Source: Anaerolineales bacterium (GTDB lineage: Bacteria > Chloroflexota > Anaerolineae > Anaerolineales > Villigracilaceae). From it: a stretch of 64,000 nucleotides of DNA. This document shows, in pieces, positions 44,381-50,704 of this stretch; positions within the stretch are counted from its first letter, which is position 1, and the number at the start of each line of letters is the position of its first letter. Both the position numbers and the translations under genes were made by a program. A model generated the notes under the pieces. That model had not been told where the DNA came from. It did not search any database and saw only the letters and a program-made list of their open reading frames with translations. The DNA lies in NCBI GenBank assembly GCA_030680795.1, contig JAUXUL010000045.1, positions 62,001-126,000 on the forward strand, written 5' to 3'.

Positions 44381-44414
44381 TGGCATTGTGTAACAACCTT
44401 GTTACACAATGCCA
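44381..44414. repeat. Perfect 14-bp inverted repeat after the left integrase
   Basis: tggcattgtgtaac - aacctt - gttacacaatgcca. It has no T-tract, so it is more likely a protein-binding or structural site than a terminator. Confidence 0.75.
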
Positions 44415-44469
44415 ATTAACCGCGATTCATTCTTAGAACAAACGTTTCCGATTCGGAAGCCGTTAAACC

Positions 44470-44497
44470 TTGACATGCGCAGGAATTGCGCTATTAT
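44470..44497 (+). promoter_or_regulatory. Promoter of a candidate non-coding RNA
   Basis: TTGACA (44470-44475), 16-bp spacer, TATTAT (44492-44497). It lies in the 426-bp gap between the left integrase and the next gene. Confidence 0.6.
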
Positions 44498-44503
44498 TAG
44501 CTT

Positions 44504-44699
44504 CACAACTAAATATTGTGGAAACCAACCGGGAATCCGCGAGCTTATACGGCTCATAATCCTAGCAGGTTTTAACAGACAACAGCAGATCGCAACAGGA
44601 CGCAAATACACGTCCGCAATCGACTGTGACGGTAGTTCTTATACAGAAACGCCCGAGTCTTACACCCAAATTGTTTGGGTATGACTTCGGCGTTTTTTT
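44504..44699 (+). ncRNA. Candidate ~195-nt element-encoded RNA
   Basis: The predicted transcript starts about seven bases after the -10 box and ends at a strong terminator (44647-44699). The ORF-track 91-aa ORF that overlaps it starts inside the inverted repeat at 44409 with no ribosome site, so a coding role is doubtful. No known RNA family was recognised. Confidence 0.4.
44647..44699 (+). terminator. Strong rho-independent terminator in the element
   Basis: aaacgcc/ggcgttt, agtc/gact and acccaaa/tttgggt form a long stem with small bulges, followed by seven T residues. Confidence 0.88.
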
Positions 44700-44731
44700 G
44701 TTAACAATATGACCCGCCCCTTAAAAGGCAA

Positions 44732-44754
44732 GTCGCCTGAGTTGAACAGGCGAC
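44732..44754 (+). repeat. Hairpin in the leader of the 142-aa gene
   Basis: gtcgcctg - agttgaa - caggcgac, 8-bp perfect stem located 35 bp before the start codon at 44789. Confidence 0.6.
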
Positions 44755-44788
44755 AAGCACAGGGACGGCGACACATGGAGCGTGTCAC

Positions 44789-45217
44789 ATGCAGAATAAT
44801 AACACAAATTCACAACCAATTTACATAAACGGAAAACAGGTCGCAGTATTGCGGGATGACCGCCTGCTTGACATCCGTAAGCATAAAGACCATTTCGTCT
44901 ACCGAAAGGATGAATGGGGGAACATTCAAAAAACCGTTTGCATTGCGACCGAGACACTACGCCAGGCGCGCCACGCAAACATTATTCAAGTAACAGACAT
45001 CGAAAACAAAATAAAGTACACCATAAGCCGAACCGACTTCGATAAGAGATCGTTTGACTTTGAAGTATCGCGTCAAGCTGGCTTTGAAGAGCAACGCGGA
45101 ATATATCTTCGATGGTTTGCAAGCAACGAACCGAAGCGCATAAATTACCCGGTACACATCGAAGCCGAACCTTTGTTACGTGAAAAGCAATTGACCTTGA
45201 ACGGATGGGGAATGTAA
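44789..45217 (+). CDS. Hypothetical element protein, 142 residues
   Basis: Soluble, with no known motif. It starts with a Gln/Asn-rich leader and IYINGKQVAVLRDDRLLDIRKHKDHFVYRKDEWGNIQKTV, which looks like paired beta strands. It ends directly before the ATG of the next gene (TAA-ATG adjacent), so the two are translationally coupled. Being just ahead of the possible replication gene suggests an early-expressed role (inference). Confidence 0.78.
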   Translation: MQNNNTNSQPIYINGKQVAVLRDDRLLDIRKHKDHFVYRKDEWGNIQKTVCIATETLRQARHANIIQVTDIENKIKYTISRTDFDKRSFDFEVSRQAGFEEQRGIYLRWFASNEPKRINYPVHIEAEPLLREKQLTLNGWGM

Positions 45218-46264
45218 ATGACCGCCCGCACCGCCTTTAGTATCGAATTACCCAAGACCGCCATTATCTGGCCGGGCATGGGTGTTTCGTCATGGGGTGT
45301 AAGGCATGGCGGCGCGGTGCGTGTGTATTGGCTTGCCCGAACACTGGACCCGGACGGAAGCGGACATATTGACCCCGAAAACCTGAAGGCGGCGGCGGTG
45401 CAATTGGGCGTAAAGCCCCGAACTTTTGACACATGGATGAAGGACGCTTTGCAGATCGGCATATTTGAACAGCTTAACAAGTGGACACTACGCATTAAGA
45501 ACCAGGCCGAAACATTACGGTTATTAGGCGCGCGTGACGTTGACAAGACCCGCGTTATTGTCCCCTTGAAAGCATTATTCAAAAACGGATGGCGCGCCGT
45601 TATTTGGGCTGGCTATTTGAAAGCCAATTTCAGCAAGAATGAAGTAAACAGCCAGGGCGAAAACGTTACGGTTTATAAGCACGTTTCACAAAAGAAGCTG
45701 GCAGAATTGACCGGTGTTTCTGTATCGGCGCAAAAGAACACGTTACAGAAACACGTTAAGAGCATTCAGCAGATCGGCATTACAGAGCATCCCGCAAGCA
45801 TGGTGAGGATGCTGAATGAGTACACGTCCCCGAATAAGTTTTTCCCACTCCGGGATCCAAAACAAAATAACAAACTTGTAGCGGCGGTGCATTTGCCGAG
45901 CGAGAAAAGAGTATCGAATAAAACAGCCAGGACAGCGACACGCGGAAGAAGGCGGGCTATCCTGGCTCATTTACAGCGTTACGGACTAGCTTGTCCAATT
46001 TTGCCATTATCCAATATCCGACAGGCTAACAAGACCATAACACGTTTGTTTTATTCTACTCCAAATACGCAGGGTTTGAGCGACGAACAGAAAGCACGCG
46101 CCGTCAAGAAGCACGAAAAAGCATTACTTTTCGTTATGGAAAACAGCCCCTTGCCGCAAGACCCGCGAGAGGTATTTGTCAGACGTGGAAAGCGTCACGC
46201 CTGGGACGTTGTACCCTTCGGAAAGTACGCTTTTTTGAAAACCCAAGCCATGCAGAAAATATAG
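45218..46264 (+). CDS. Possible replication-initiator or DNA-binding protein, 348 residues
   Basis: The start codon abuts the previous stop. Two winged-helix/HTH-like segments are visible: AAAVQLGVKPRTFDTWMKDALQIGIFEQ (~60-90) and HVSQKKLAELTGVSVSAQKNTLQKHVKSIQQIGITE (~155-190). The second half is basic (TARTATRGRRRAILAHLQR). Two winged helices and this position are common in small-plasmid and satellite Rep proteins, but no primase, helicase or nicking motif was seen. The name is therefore tentative; a transcription regulator is the main alternative. Confidence 0.7.
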   Translation: MTARTAFSIELPKTAIIWPGMGVSSWGVRHGGAVRVYWLARTLDPDGSGHIDPENLKAAAVQLGVKPRTFDTWMKDALQIGIFEQLNKWTLRIKNQAETLRLLGARDVDKTRVIVPLKALFKNGWRAVIWAGYLKANFSKNEVNSQGENVTVYKHVSQKKLAELTGVSVSAQKNTLQKHVKSIQQIGITEHPASMVRMLNEYTSPNKFFPLRDPKQNNKLVAAVHLPSEKRVSNKTARTATRGRRRAILAHLQRYGLACPILPLSNIRQANKTITRLFYSTPNTQGLSDEQKARAVKKHEKALLFVMENSPLPQDPREVFVRRGKRHAWDVVPFGKYAFLKTQAMQKI

Positions 46265-46343
46265 ACCTATTATATGGTTTGGTTTGCATAAAAGGATATT
46301 ACGACCTACACAAAGCAATGGATAAAAAAACAGAGGTAAAACG

Positions 46344-46535
46344 ATGAACAAACAGAAAACCAAAAAAGATCCGATGACCAAAGAGGAAGCGGACAGGATA
46401 CTGAATACCGCAATCCGCCGCATTATGACGGATGAAAACGTGAACTATGCGCGGGCGTTCGATATTTTCCAAAAGCGTCAAACTGGCGTTATTGAAGGCT
46501 ATCGCGCGGTAGTAATTAGAACCATTAAAAAATAG
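46344..46535 (+). CDS. Small element protein, 63 residues
   Basis: Start behind AGAGG. Highly charged and helical: DPMTKEEADRILNTAIRRIMTDENVNYARAFDIFQKRQTG. The A...IM..ENVNYARAFDIFQ pattern is like short helical repeats near phage head genes, but no identity can be given. It lies 11 bp upstream of the next gene, on the same transcript. Confidence 0.65.
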   Translation: MNKQKTKKDPMTKEEADRILNTAIRRIMTDENVNYARAFDIFQKRQTGVIEGYRAVVIRTIKK

Positions 46536-46546
46536 GAGTACACACA

Positions 46547-47035
46547 ATGAGCGACTTTGTAAAAGCATACCAAATTGCACGCGGCACAATGGACAGGCTG
46601 AAAATTGCAGCCAGGCGGGCAGGCCCCACAGCGGTTATGCACGCCATAGCCAACGGAAAGCCCGTTATTGTGACAAAATTTTTGAGGATCGGAGGCGGCC
46701 GCTATGGTGCTGGTGAGGAAATTATCCCGGATACAACCCTCATTAATCGTTATGAGGTTCTGGCAAATGCGGGTTATTTCACGACAATCGAGCAAGGGCA
46801 AATAAACCGCAAATGGAACGCAAGCAAGGGTATTGCCGAACAATTGCAGGTTGTTTATGACAAATGGAACGCGGCAACGAATGAAAATAACGAGGCTGCC
46901 ATGCGGGTTAGATATTTTGAAACCGAATTGAAAAAAGCGCGGGGAGAGAGCGAATCTACCGCCGCAAAATTGAAAGCAGCAGAGGCCAAAGGAATGGCGG
47001 TTTTTACGGACATTAAAAAGAAAGTCGATATTTAG
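46547..47035 (+). CDS. Hypothetical element protein with coiled-coil tail, 162 residues
   Basis: Good AGGAG site. The N-terminal half (LKIAARRAGPTAVMHAIANGKPVIVTKFLRIGGG) has mixed alpha/beta character. The C-terminal ~70 residues form a long charged helix (NENNEAAMRVRYFETELKKARGESESTAAKLKAAEAKG), probably a coiled coil. No family recognised. Its position upstream of the terminase genes fits a packaging or morphogenesis helper, which is only inference. Confidence 0.75.
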   Translation: MSDFVKAYQIARGTMDRLKIAARRAGPTAVMHAIANGKPVIVTKFLRIGGGRYGAGEEIIPDTTLINRYEVLANAGYFTTIEQGQINRKWNASKGIAEQLQVVYDKWNAATNENNEAAMRVRYFETELKKARGESESTAAKLKAAEAKGMAVFTDIKKKVDI

Positions 47036-47093
47036 TCGATATTTAACGGGCTGCATCCCGATTAAGTTAGGGGCTGACTCCTGTCCCCGACTC

Positions 47094-47124
47094 CACACAG
47101 GGAGGCGATAAACTTCCCTGTGTG
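47094..47124 (+). repeat. Perfect hairpin upstream of the terminase operon
   Basis: cacacaggga - ggcgataaact - tccctgtgtg, 10-bp stem. A tandem tcgatattta repeat lies 50-60 bp upstream (47028-47050). Packaging (cos/pac) sites often lie just before small terminase genes, so this is a candidate. Confidence 0.55.
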
Positions 47125-47128
47125 TAGA

Positions 47129-47389
47129 ATGGAATTAGCGCGAATGAAGATAGATTGTGACTACGACATTAAGCCGCTTGTCCTGGCCGTGGTTGCACAC
47201 GCCGCCCGCGAGGCAAGCGCAGGCGATGAGCAAGCCCGCCAATGGATGGCCAATGAGGCTATTGTATGGCTGGAGGGGATAGGGATGGACATACATCCTG
47301 AAACCATCCAACGATGGACGCGCAAAGGCTTTAAGTTACCAGTCAGAGCGCAAAGGTTGAAATATGAGCTTAACAGATCAAGAGCTTGA
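47129..47389 (+). CDS. Small element protein preceding the terminase genes, 86 residues
   Basis: The start is uncertain (GTG 47120, ATG 47129 or ATG 47144) because none has a clear ribosome site. Helical, with VLAVVAHAAREASAGDEQARQWMANEAIVWLEGIGMDIHPETIQRWTRKGFKLP; the last part could be a DNA-binding helix-turn-helix. It overlaps the next gene by 26 bp, implying coupled translation. Function unknown; a terminase accessory protein is possible. Confidence 0.65.
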   Translation: MELARMKIDCDYDIKPLVLAVVAHAAREASAGDEQARQWMANEAIVWLEGIGMDIHPETIQRWTRKGFKLPVRAQRLKYELNRSRA

Positions 47390-47762
47390 ACAACGCAAAC
47401 AGGCGGCGCGGACGCATGGCGCGTTTGCAATAATGGCGCACGGCGAAAAGGCATTGACCGAAGAGCAAAAACCGCTGCTTGTTGAATTGCGCGAGAAGGT
47501 ACAGGATCGCGAAGGCGTATTGGAATTGTCCCGCGATCTGGCAGCCAAGAGCGTATTAATTGCGGAAATACTTACTTCTTATATTATCGAAGAAGCGAAG
47601 GCAGGCGTGCCATTGGAGGAGATCGCCGCGCTTAACAAACTTCCCGCTTTTTACAACTCCGCACAACGGGCATTAAAAAACCTATTGGATGAAACTCCAA
47701 AAGGAAAGCCAAACGACTCTGCAGAGTTAACACGGATTAAGGATATCGTCGATGCTGCTTGA
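47364..47762 (+). CDS. Probable small terminase subunit
   Basis: 132 residues. The assignment rests on size, helical make-up and immediate overlap with the large terminase gene (11 bp). RTHGAFAIMAHGEKALTEEQKPLLVELREKVQDREGVLEL and the central EILTSYIIEEAKAGVPLEEIAALNKLPAFYNSAQRALKNLL are typical of small terminase proteins that recognise DNA and load the motor. No classical HTH is evident. Confidence 0.72.
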   Translation: MSLTDQELEQRKQAARTHGAFAIMAHGEKALTEEQKPLLVELREKVQDREGVLELSRDLAAKSVLIAEILTSYIIEEAKAGVPLEEIAALNKLPAFYNSAQRALKNLLDETPKGKPNDSAELTRIKDIVDAA

Positions 47763-49173
47763 AAATGCAATAGGAACTGAATTATTTAAGCCTATGCAGG
47801 ATAACCCCTCGTTATTCGTGCAGGCCTTTGACCGTGTACCCTGGAAGTACCAGGAGCGGGCATTAAACGCCGCGCTTAGACGTGACCAGGCAGGCAAATT
47901 CATTCACCCCATAGTTGTATTATCCTGGCCGCGCCAGGACACGAAAACAACGCTTTCCATGTGGGCGGATTTATGGCGGCTGTATTGCGACCTGCAACCG
48001 CAAGAGATCGTCAGTCTTGCGAACGACACAGATCAAGCCAGGATAAAGTTAAACGATGCGCGCCGCGTCATTCGCAACAGCGACATTTTATACAGTCTCA
48101 TAGATGGGCGATTCGGTTTGACGCGTTCGGAGATAAGACTTAAGAACGGAAACCGCTGGATAATAAAAAGCGCGGATTCTCTTTTTAGTCGTGGCCTTCG
48201 CCCGTCTACCGCGTCATTCGATGAGCTGGGATGGGCAGTAAGTCGTGACCTATTCGATACACTCTCCGCAGGACAGGCAGCACAAACGAACCCGCTTATT
48301 TTTGTGACCAGCACAGTCGGGCCGATTAAGTCGGGTATTTTATGGGAACTATTCGAGCAGGCCCGCGCGGGCAATAAATCCATTTATCTTGACTACCGAA
48401 CCGAAAACCTAAACCCGCTTGTCACGGCTGAATATCTCGAACGGGAGCGCGCATTATTACCAGCGCATGTATTCGCAAGAGAACACCAAAACTTATGGGG
48501 TGAGGGCAGCGACGTATTTTGTACCGAGGAAGATTGGAAACAGGCAATAAGCGCAGGCGACCCAAGAAGGGACACAGATTCGGGGCCGTCATTCTTATTT
48601 TGCGATTTGGGATGGGTACACGATGAAACCGCGCTTGCCATTGTCAAGCCTGAAAACAATAAAGTTAAGGTCATTTGGCTTGAGACATTCAAGGGCAGCC
48701 AAAGCAAGCCCGTACAATTCGCAGCCGTAGAAAACCGCATTGTGGAACTGGCAGAGAAGTTACACATAAAACGCGCCAGGATCGAAAGCCCCCAGGGTGT
48801 AGCGCTTTCACAGTCGCTAAACTTGCGAGGTGTAGCAGCCGAGGTATTACACCCAACCGCCAAAAGCAACCAGGAGAATTGGGGCGCTTTATATACTGCC
48901 TTGAAAAACGGGACAATTGAACTGCCAAATGACGCGAAACTTCGTCAGCAGTTATTGACATTGACCATCCGCAGCAACCAAAGCGGGTGGAAGGTTGAGG
49001 ACGTGCCAAGCATACACAACGACAGGGCCGTAGCCGTAGCAGGGGCGGTATACACGGCGAAGGCTGGCAGTTATTCACCATTGCCCGAAAACCAACCGTT
49101 ACAAGTCAGCAAATGGGATAAGCAGGACGGATTGCAACAGAGTGAGCGTAGCGGATGGGCGCGGAAGTATTAG
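47752..49173 (+). CDS. Phage-type large terminase subunit (ATPase-nuclease)
   Basis: 473 residues. N-terminal ATPase: VLSWPRQDTKTTLSMW occupies the Walker A position but has T in place of the glycine of the usual RQSGKT. Walker B is TASFDELGW, and the coupling motif is probably FVTSTV. C-terminal RNase-H-like nuclease: FLFCDLGWVHDETALAIV (two Asp), RARIESPQGVAL and IHNDRAVAVAGAVY (last Asp). The set is complete, so this appears to be a real DNA-packaging motor rather than a decayed gene. No portal or capsid gene follows within the element. Confidence 0.92.
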   Translation: MLLENAIGTELFKPMQDNPSLFVQAFDRVPWKYQERALNAALRRDQAGKFIHPIVVLSWPRQDTKTTLSMWADLWRLYCDLQPQEIVSLANDTDQARIKLNDARRVIRNSDILYSLIDGRFGLTRSEIRLKNGNRWIIKSADSLFSRGLRPSTASFDELGWAVSRDLFDTLSAGQAAQTNPLIFVTSTVGPIKSGILWELFEQARAGNKSIYLDYRTENLNPLVTAEYLERERALLPAHVFAREHQNLWGEGSDVFCTEEDWKQAISAGDPRRDTDSGPSFLFCDLGWVHDETALAIVKPENNKVKVIWLETFKGSQSKPVQFAAVENRIVELAEKLHIKRARIESPQGVALSQSLNLRGVAAEVLHPTAKSNQENWGALYTALKNGTIELPNDAKLRQQLLTLTIRSNQSGWKVEDVPSIHNDRAVAVAGAVYTAKAGSYSPLPENQPLQVSKWDKQDGLQQSERSGWARKY

Positions 49174-49236
49174 CGAAAGGGGAGCGCACTTGTCTGGACA
49201 ACGTACAGGCGAAACGGATTGCACATCTAAAGCAGG

Positions 49237-49299
49237 CGGTCTCATTACGCCCGCCCGCGCGAGGTGAGACCGATAACTGGTAGCACGATGCTACCGGTT
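49237..49299 (+). repeat. Two hairpins downstream of terL
   Basis: cggtctca / tgagaccg with a 20-nt loop (49237-49272) and aactggtagc / gctaccggtt with a 5-nt loop (49275-49299). There is no T-tract. They may mark the end of the terminase transcript or an RNA structure. Confidence 0.5.
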
Positions 49300-49443
49300 G
49301 AATTACTTTACACACGCGAATAACCTTCACGGCTTACCATGCTTTTGTTATATCCTGTAAACACGAAATAATGGTGTAAAATTAAGGAAGCTTATATGAT
49401 GTTCTCAATTAGAATACTTAAAAGACTAATAATGAGGTGTTCA

Positions 49444-49800
49444 ATGTTGAAAATTAATAACCTGATAATTGCATTGTTTTTATTCTTGGTGTCGTGTTCT
49501 CCAAATCAACAAGTAACACCAACTGCTCCATTCAAAGAAATCAACTACACATTATTAGGTACAGAATACGAAGGGCGTTTTGTTGTAATAAGCCCTGAGT
49601 ATAAAAATGACAGAGAAGCCCTCCAGTTTGTTATTAATAAACTTTGCAAGTTTGCCGAATATTGCGCCATTCATTTTTGGGACAATGAGAAATATGCCGT
49701 TAAGAGTGTAATGGATATGACAGTGGAAAGCAAAAATGCAAGAGTAGCATTTTACACAAAAGATAAGGCTTTAGGTGAAAACCTTGAAATATATAAATAA
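49444..49800 (+). CDS. Predicted lipoprotein, 118 residues
   Basis: Start moved to ATG 49444 because GAGGTG precedes it and it opens directly with a signal sequence, MLKINNLIIALFLFLVSC, ending in a lipobox (FLVSC-S). The mature part is small and mixed alpha/beta with no known motif. The gene is clearly more AT-rich than its neighbours and has its own terminator. It is therefore likely a separately acquired cargo gene of the element acting at the cell surface. Confidence 0.8.
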   Translation: MLKINNLIIALFLFLVSCSPNQQVTPTAPFKEINYTLLGTEYEGRFVVISPEYKNDREALQFVINKLCKFAEYCAIHFWDNEKYAVKSVMDMTVESKNARVAFYTKDKALGENLEIYK

Positions 49801-49831
49801 TTATTGAGGCATTGTCCGAACACACGCAAAT

Positions 49832-49862
49832 AAAAACGCCCTGCGGCTTGCGGGGCGTTTTG
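49832..49862 (+). terminator. Terminator after the lipoprotein gene
   Basis: aaaaacgccc / ggggcgtttt stem with tgcggcttgc at the centre, followed by a T-rich tract. Confidence 0.85.
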
Positions 49863-49885
49863 TGTTGTGGGTGAGTAGGGCGGCT

Positions 49886-50054
49886 TTACTTTTTGAAGAC
49901 GAACTTCACGAACAGAAAATAAACAATAAACATAATGGGCAAGAATGTGCAAAGTGCAAAGCCGTAATTTATAGCGGCTTCATTCGCAAGCGTTGCAAGC
50001 GCAACGATTACGAATAAGGCGGTGTTTTTGTCTGTCTGTCTGTCTGTCTGTCAT
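49886..50054 (-). CDS. Small membrane-protein ORF behind a tetranucleotide tract, currently out of frame
   Basis: Not in the ORF track. The ATG (50052-50054) overlaps the stop of the XRE gene as TAATG. From it, the frame enters a (GACA)n tract and ends after about 24 codons. The other frame after the tract reads DKNTALFVIVALATLANEAAINYGFALCTF then LPIMFIVYFLFVKFVFKK-stop, two hydrophobic segments and a Lys tail. Loss of one 4-bp unit, or gain of two, would join the ATG to this frame and give a protein of about 54 residues. No other start codon serves the hydrophobic frame until its Met34. Confidence 0.6.
50030..50052. repeat. Tetranucleotide repeat (GTCT)5-GTC directly after a start codon
   Basis: gtctgtctgtctgtctgtctgtc, 23 bp. 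It sits right after the ATG of the small membrane ORF, in the position typical of slipped-strand contingency loci. Confidence 0.95.
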
Positions 50055-50314
50055 TATTTTTTCTTTTTGGCTGGGGGCGGCGTTACGTCTTCGATGTATT
50101 CAAGCAAGTCACCTGGTTTAATGCCAAAATAACGACAAAGCGCATTAATAATTACATCGTCAAAACGATGCACGTCATTATTTTCCCATGCGTAAAGCGC
50201 ACGTCTTGAAATTCCAGTGTCTTCGGCAACTTCGGCAAGGGGGATATTACGGCGCTCTTTGACCTGCTTTTCAGCAAGCAAAACGGCAAAACGATTGTTT
50301 ATTGTCACATCCAT
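50054..50314 (-). CDS. XRE-family transcriptional repressor
   Basis: 86 residues, start behind TGGAG. Helix-turn-helix spans ~22-70: RRNIPLAEVAEDTGISRRALYAWENNDVHRFDDVIINALCRYFGIKPGDLLEYI. A short Pro/Lys tail follows. Cro/C1-type regulators of this size control mobile elements. It is transcribed divergently from the right integrase, across a region full of GTTACTA/TAGTAAC motifs that overlap both promoters, so it probably represses itself and integrase expression. Confidence 0.92.
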   Translation of the reverse strand: MDVTINNRFAVLLAEKQVKERRNIPLAEVAEDTGISRRALYAWENNDVHRFDDVIINALCRYFGIKPGDLLEYIEDVTPPPAKKKK

Positions 50315-50350
50315 AATTTTACTCCATTCTGTAACACTAAAATAACACGC

Positions 50351-50410
50351 TTGACGCCTTGTTACTCTAGTGTTACTATAGTTATAGTGTCTACATAGTT
50401 ACTATTGTAA
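50351..50410. promoter_or_regulatory. Face-to-face promoters with repeated operator motifs
   Basis: Rightward promoter: TTGACG (50351-50356), 17 bp, TACTAT (50374-50379). Leftward promoter on the minus strand: TTACAA (50405-50410), 18 bp, TATAAC (50381-50386). Copies of GTTACTATAGT and its inverse TAGTAAC (for example tagttactattgtaacac) overlap both, as expected of repressor sites. Confidence 0.6.
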
Positions 50411-50603
50411 CACAAGCATAAAAGCACTTTAACAACCGAATAACCGCTTACCGTGAACCGCGTGACATAAAGCGCGGCGGTGGTAACGCGGACAAAACGT
50501 TATAAGAAAAAATGCGTGGCGTTAAAAAATAGGGGTGTGGCTGAAATGGACATACCGAATGACACAGGACGCTTAAAAATTTAACCTGGGGCGTCCTGGG
50601 GGC

Positions 50604-50639
50604 AAATAGGCACGTCATAGCGTTGTGGCGTGCTTATTT
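50604..50639 (+). terminator. Hairpin in the leader of the right integrase gene
   Basis: aaataggcacg / cgtgcttattt with one mismatch and a loop of about 14 nt, followed by a T-rich run. It lies 65 bp before the integrase start, so it could attenuate its expression. The remaining leader (50411-50704) has no supportable ORF. Confidence 0.55.
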
Positions 50640-50704
50640 TATGCCTGTTATTGGGTGCGAGAATAAGAATTCTAAGTATGAATAAAACAAAAGGATAAAA
50701 CACA

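Noticed and set aside
44535-44600. tRNA-Met-like segment with a CTCATAA loop in the element
   Set aside because: The bases on either side of the loop do not form an anticodon stem and no T arm follows.
44635-44645. TGTGACGGTAG shared with 51704-51714 as integrase arm-binding sites
   Set aside because: Only one 11-bp match at each end, each within a terminator region; too little to call binding sites.
44409-44684. 91-aa ORF
   Set aside because: Starts within the perfect inverted repeat without a ribosome site, spans a promoter, and ends inside a terminator stem.
49752-49952. 66-aa minus-strand ORF
   Set aside because: It covers the lipoprotein 3' end and its terminator; the better minus-strand reading there is the out-of-frame small membrane ORF.
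50547-50585. Mini-ORF MDIPNDTGRLKI in the right integrase leader
   Set aside because: Twelve codons, weak start context and no support beyond its presence.
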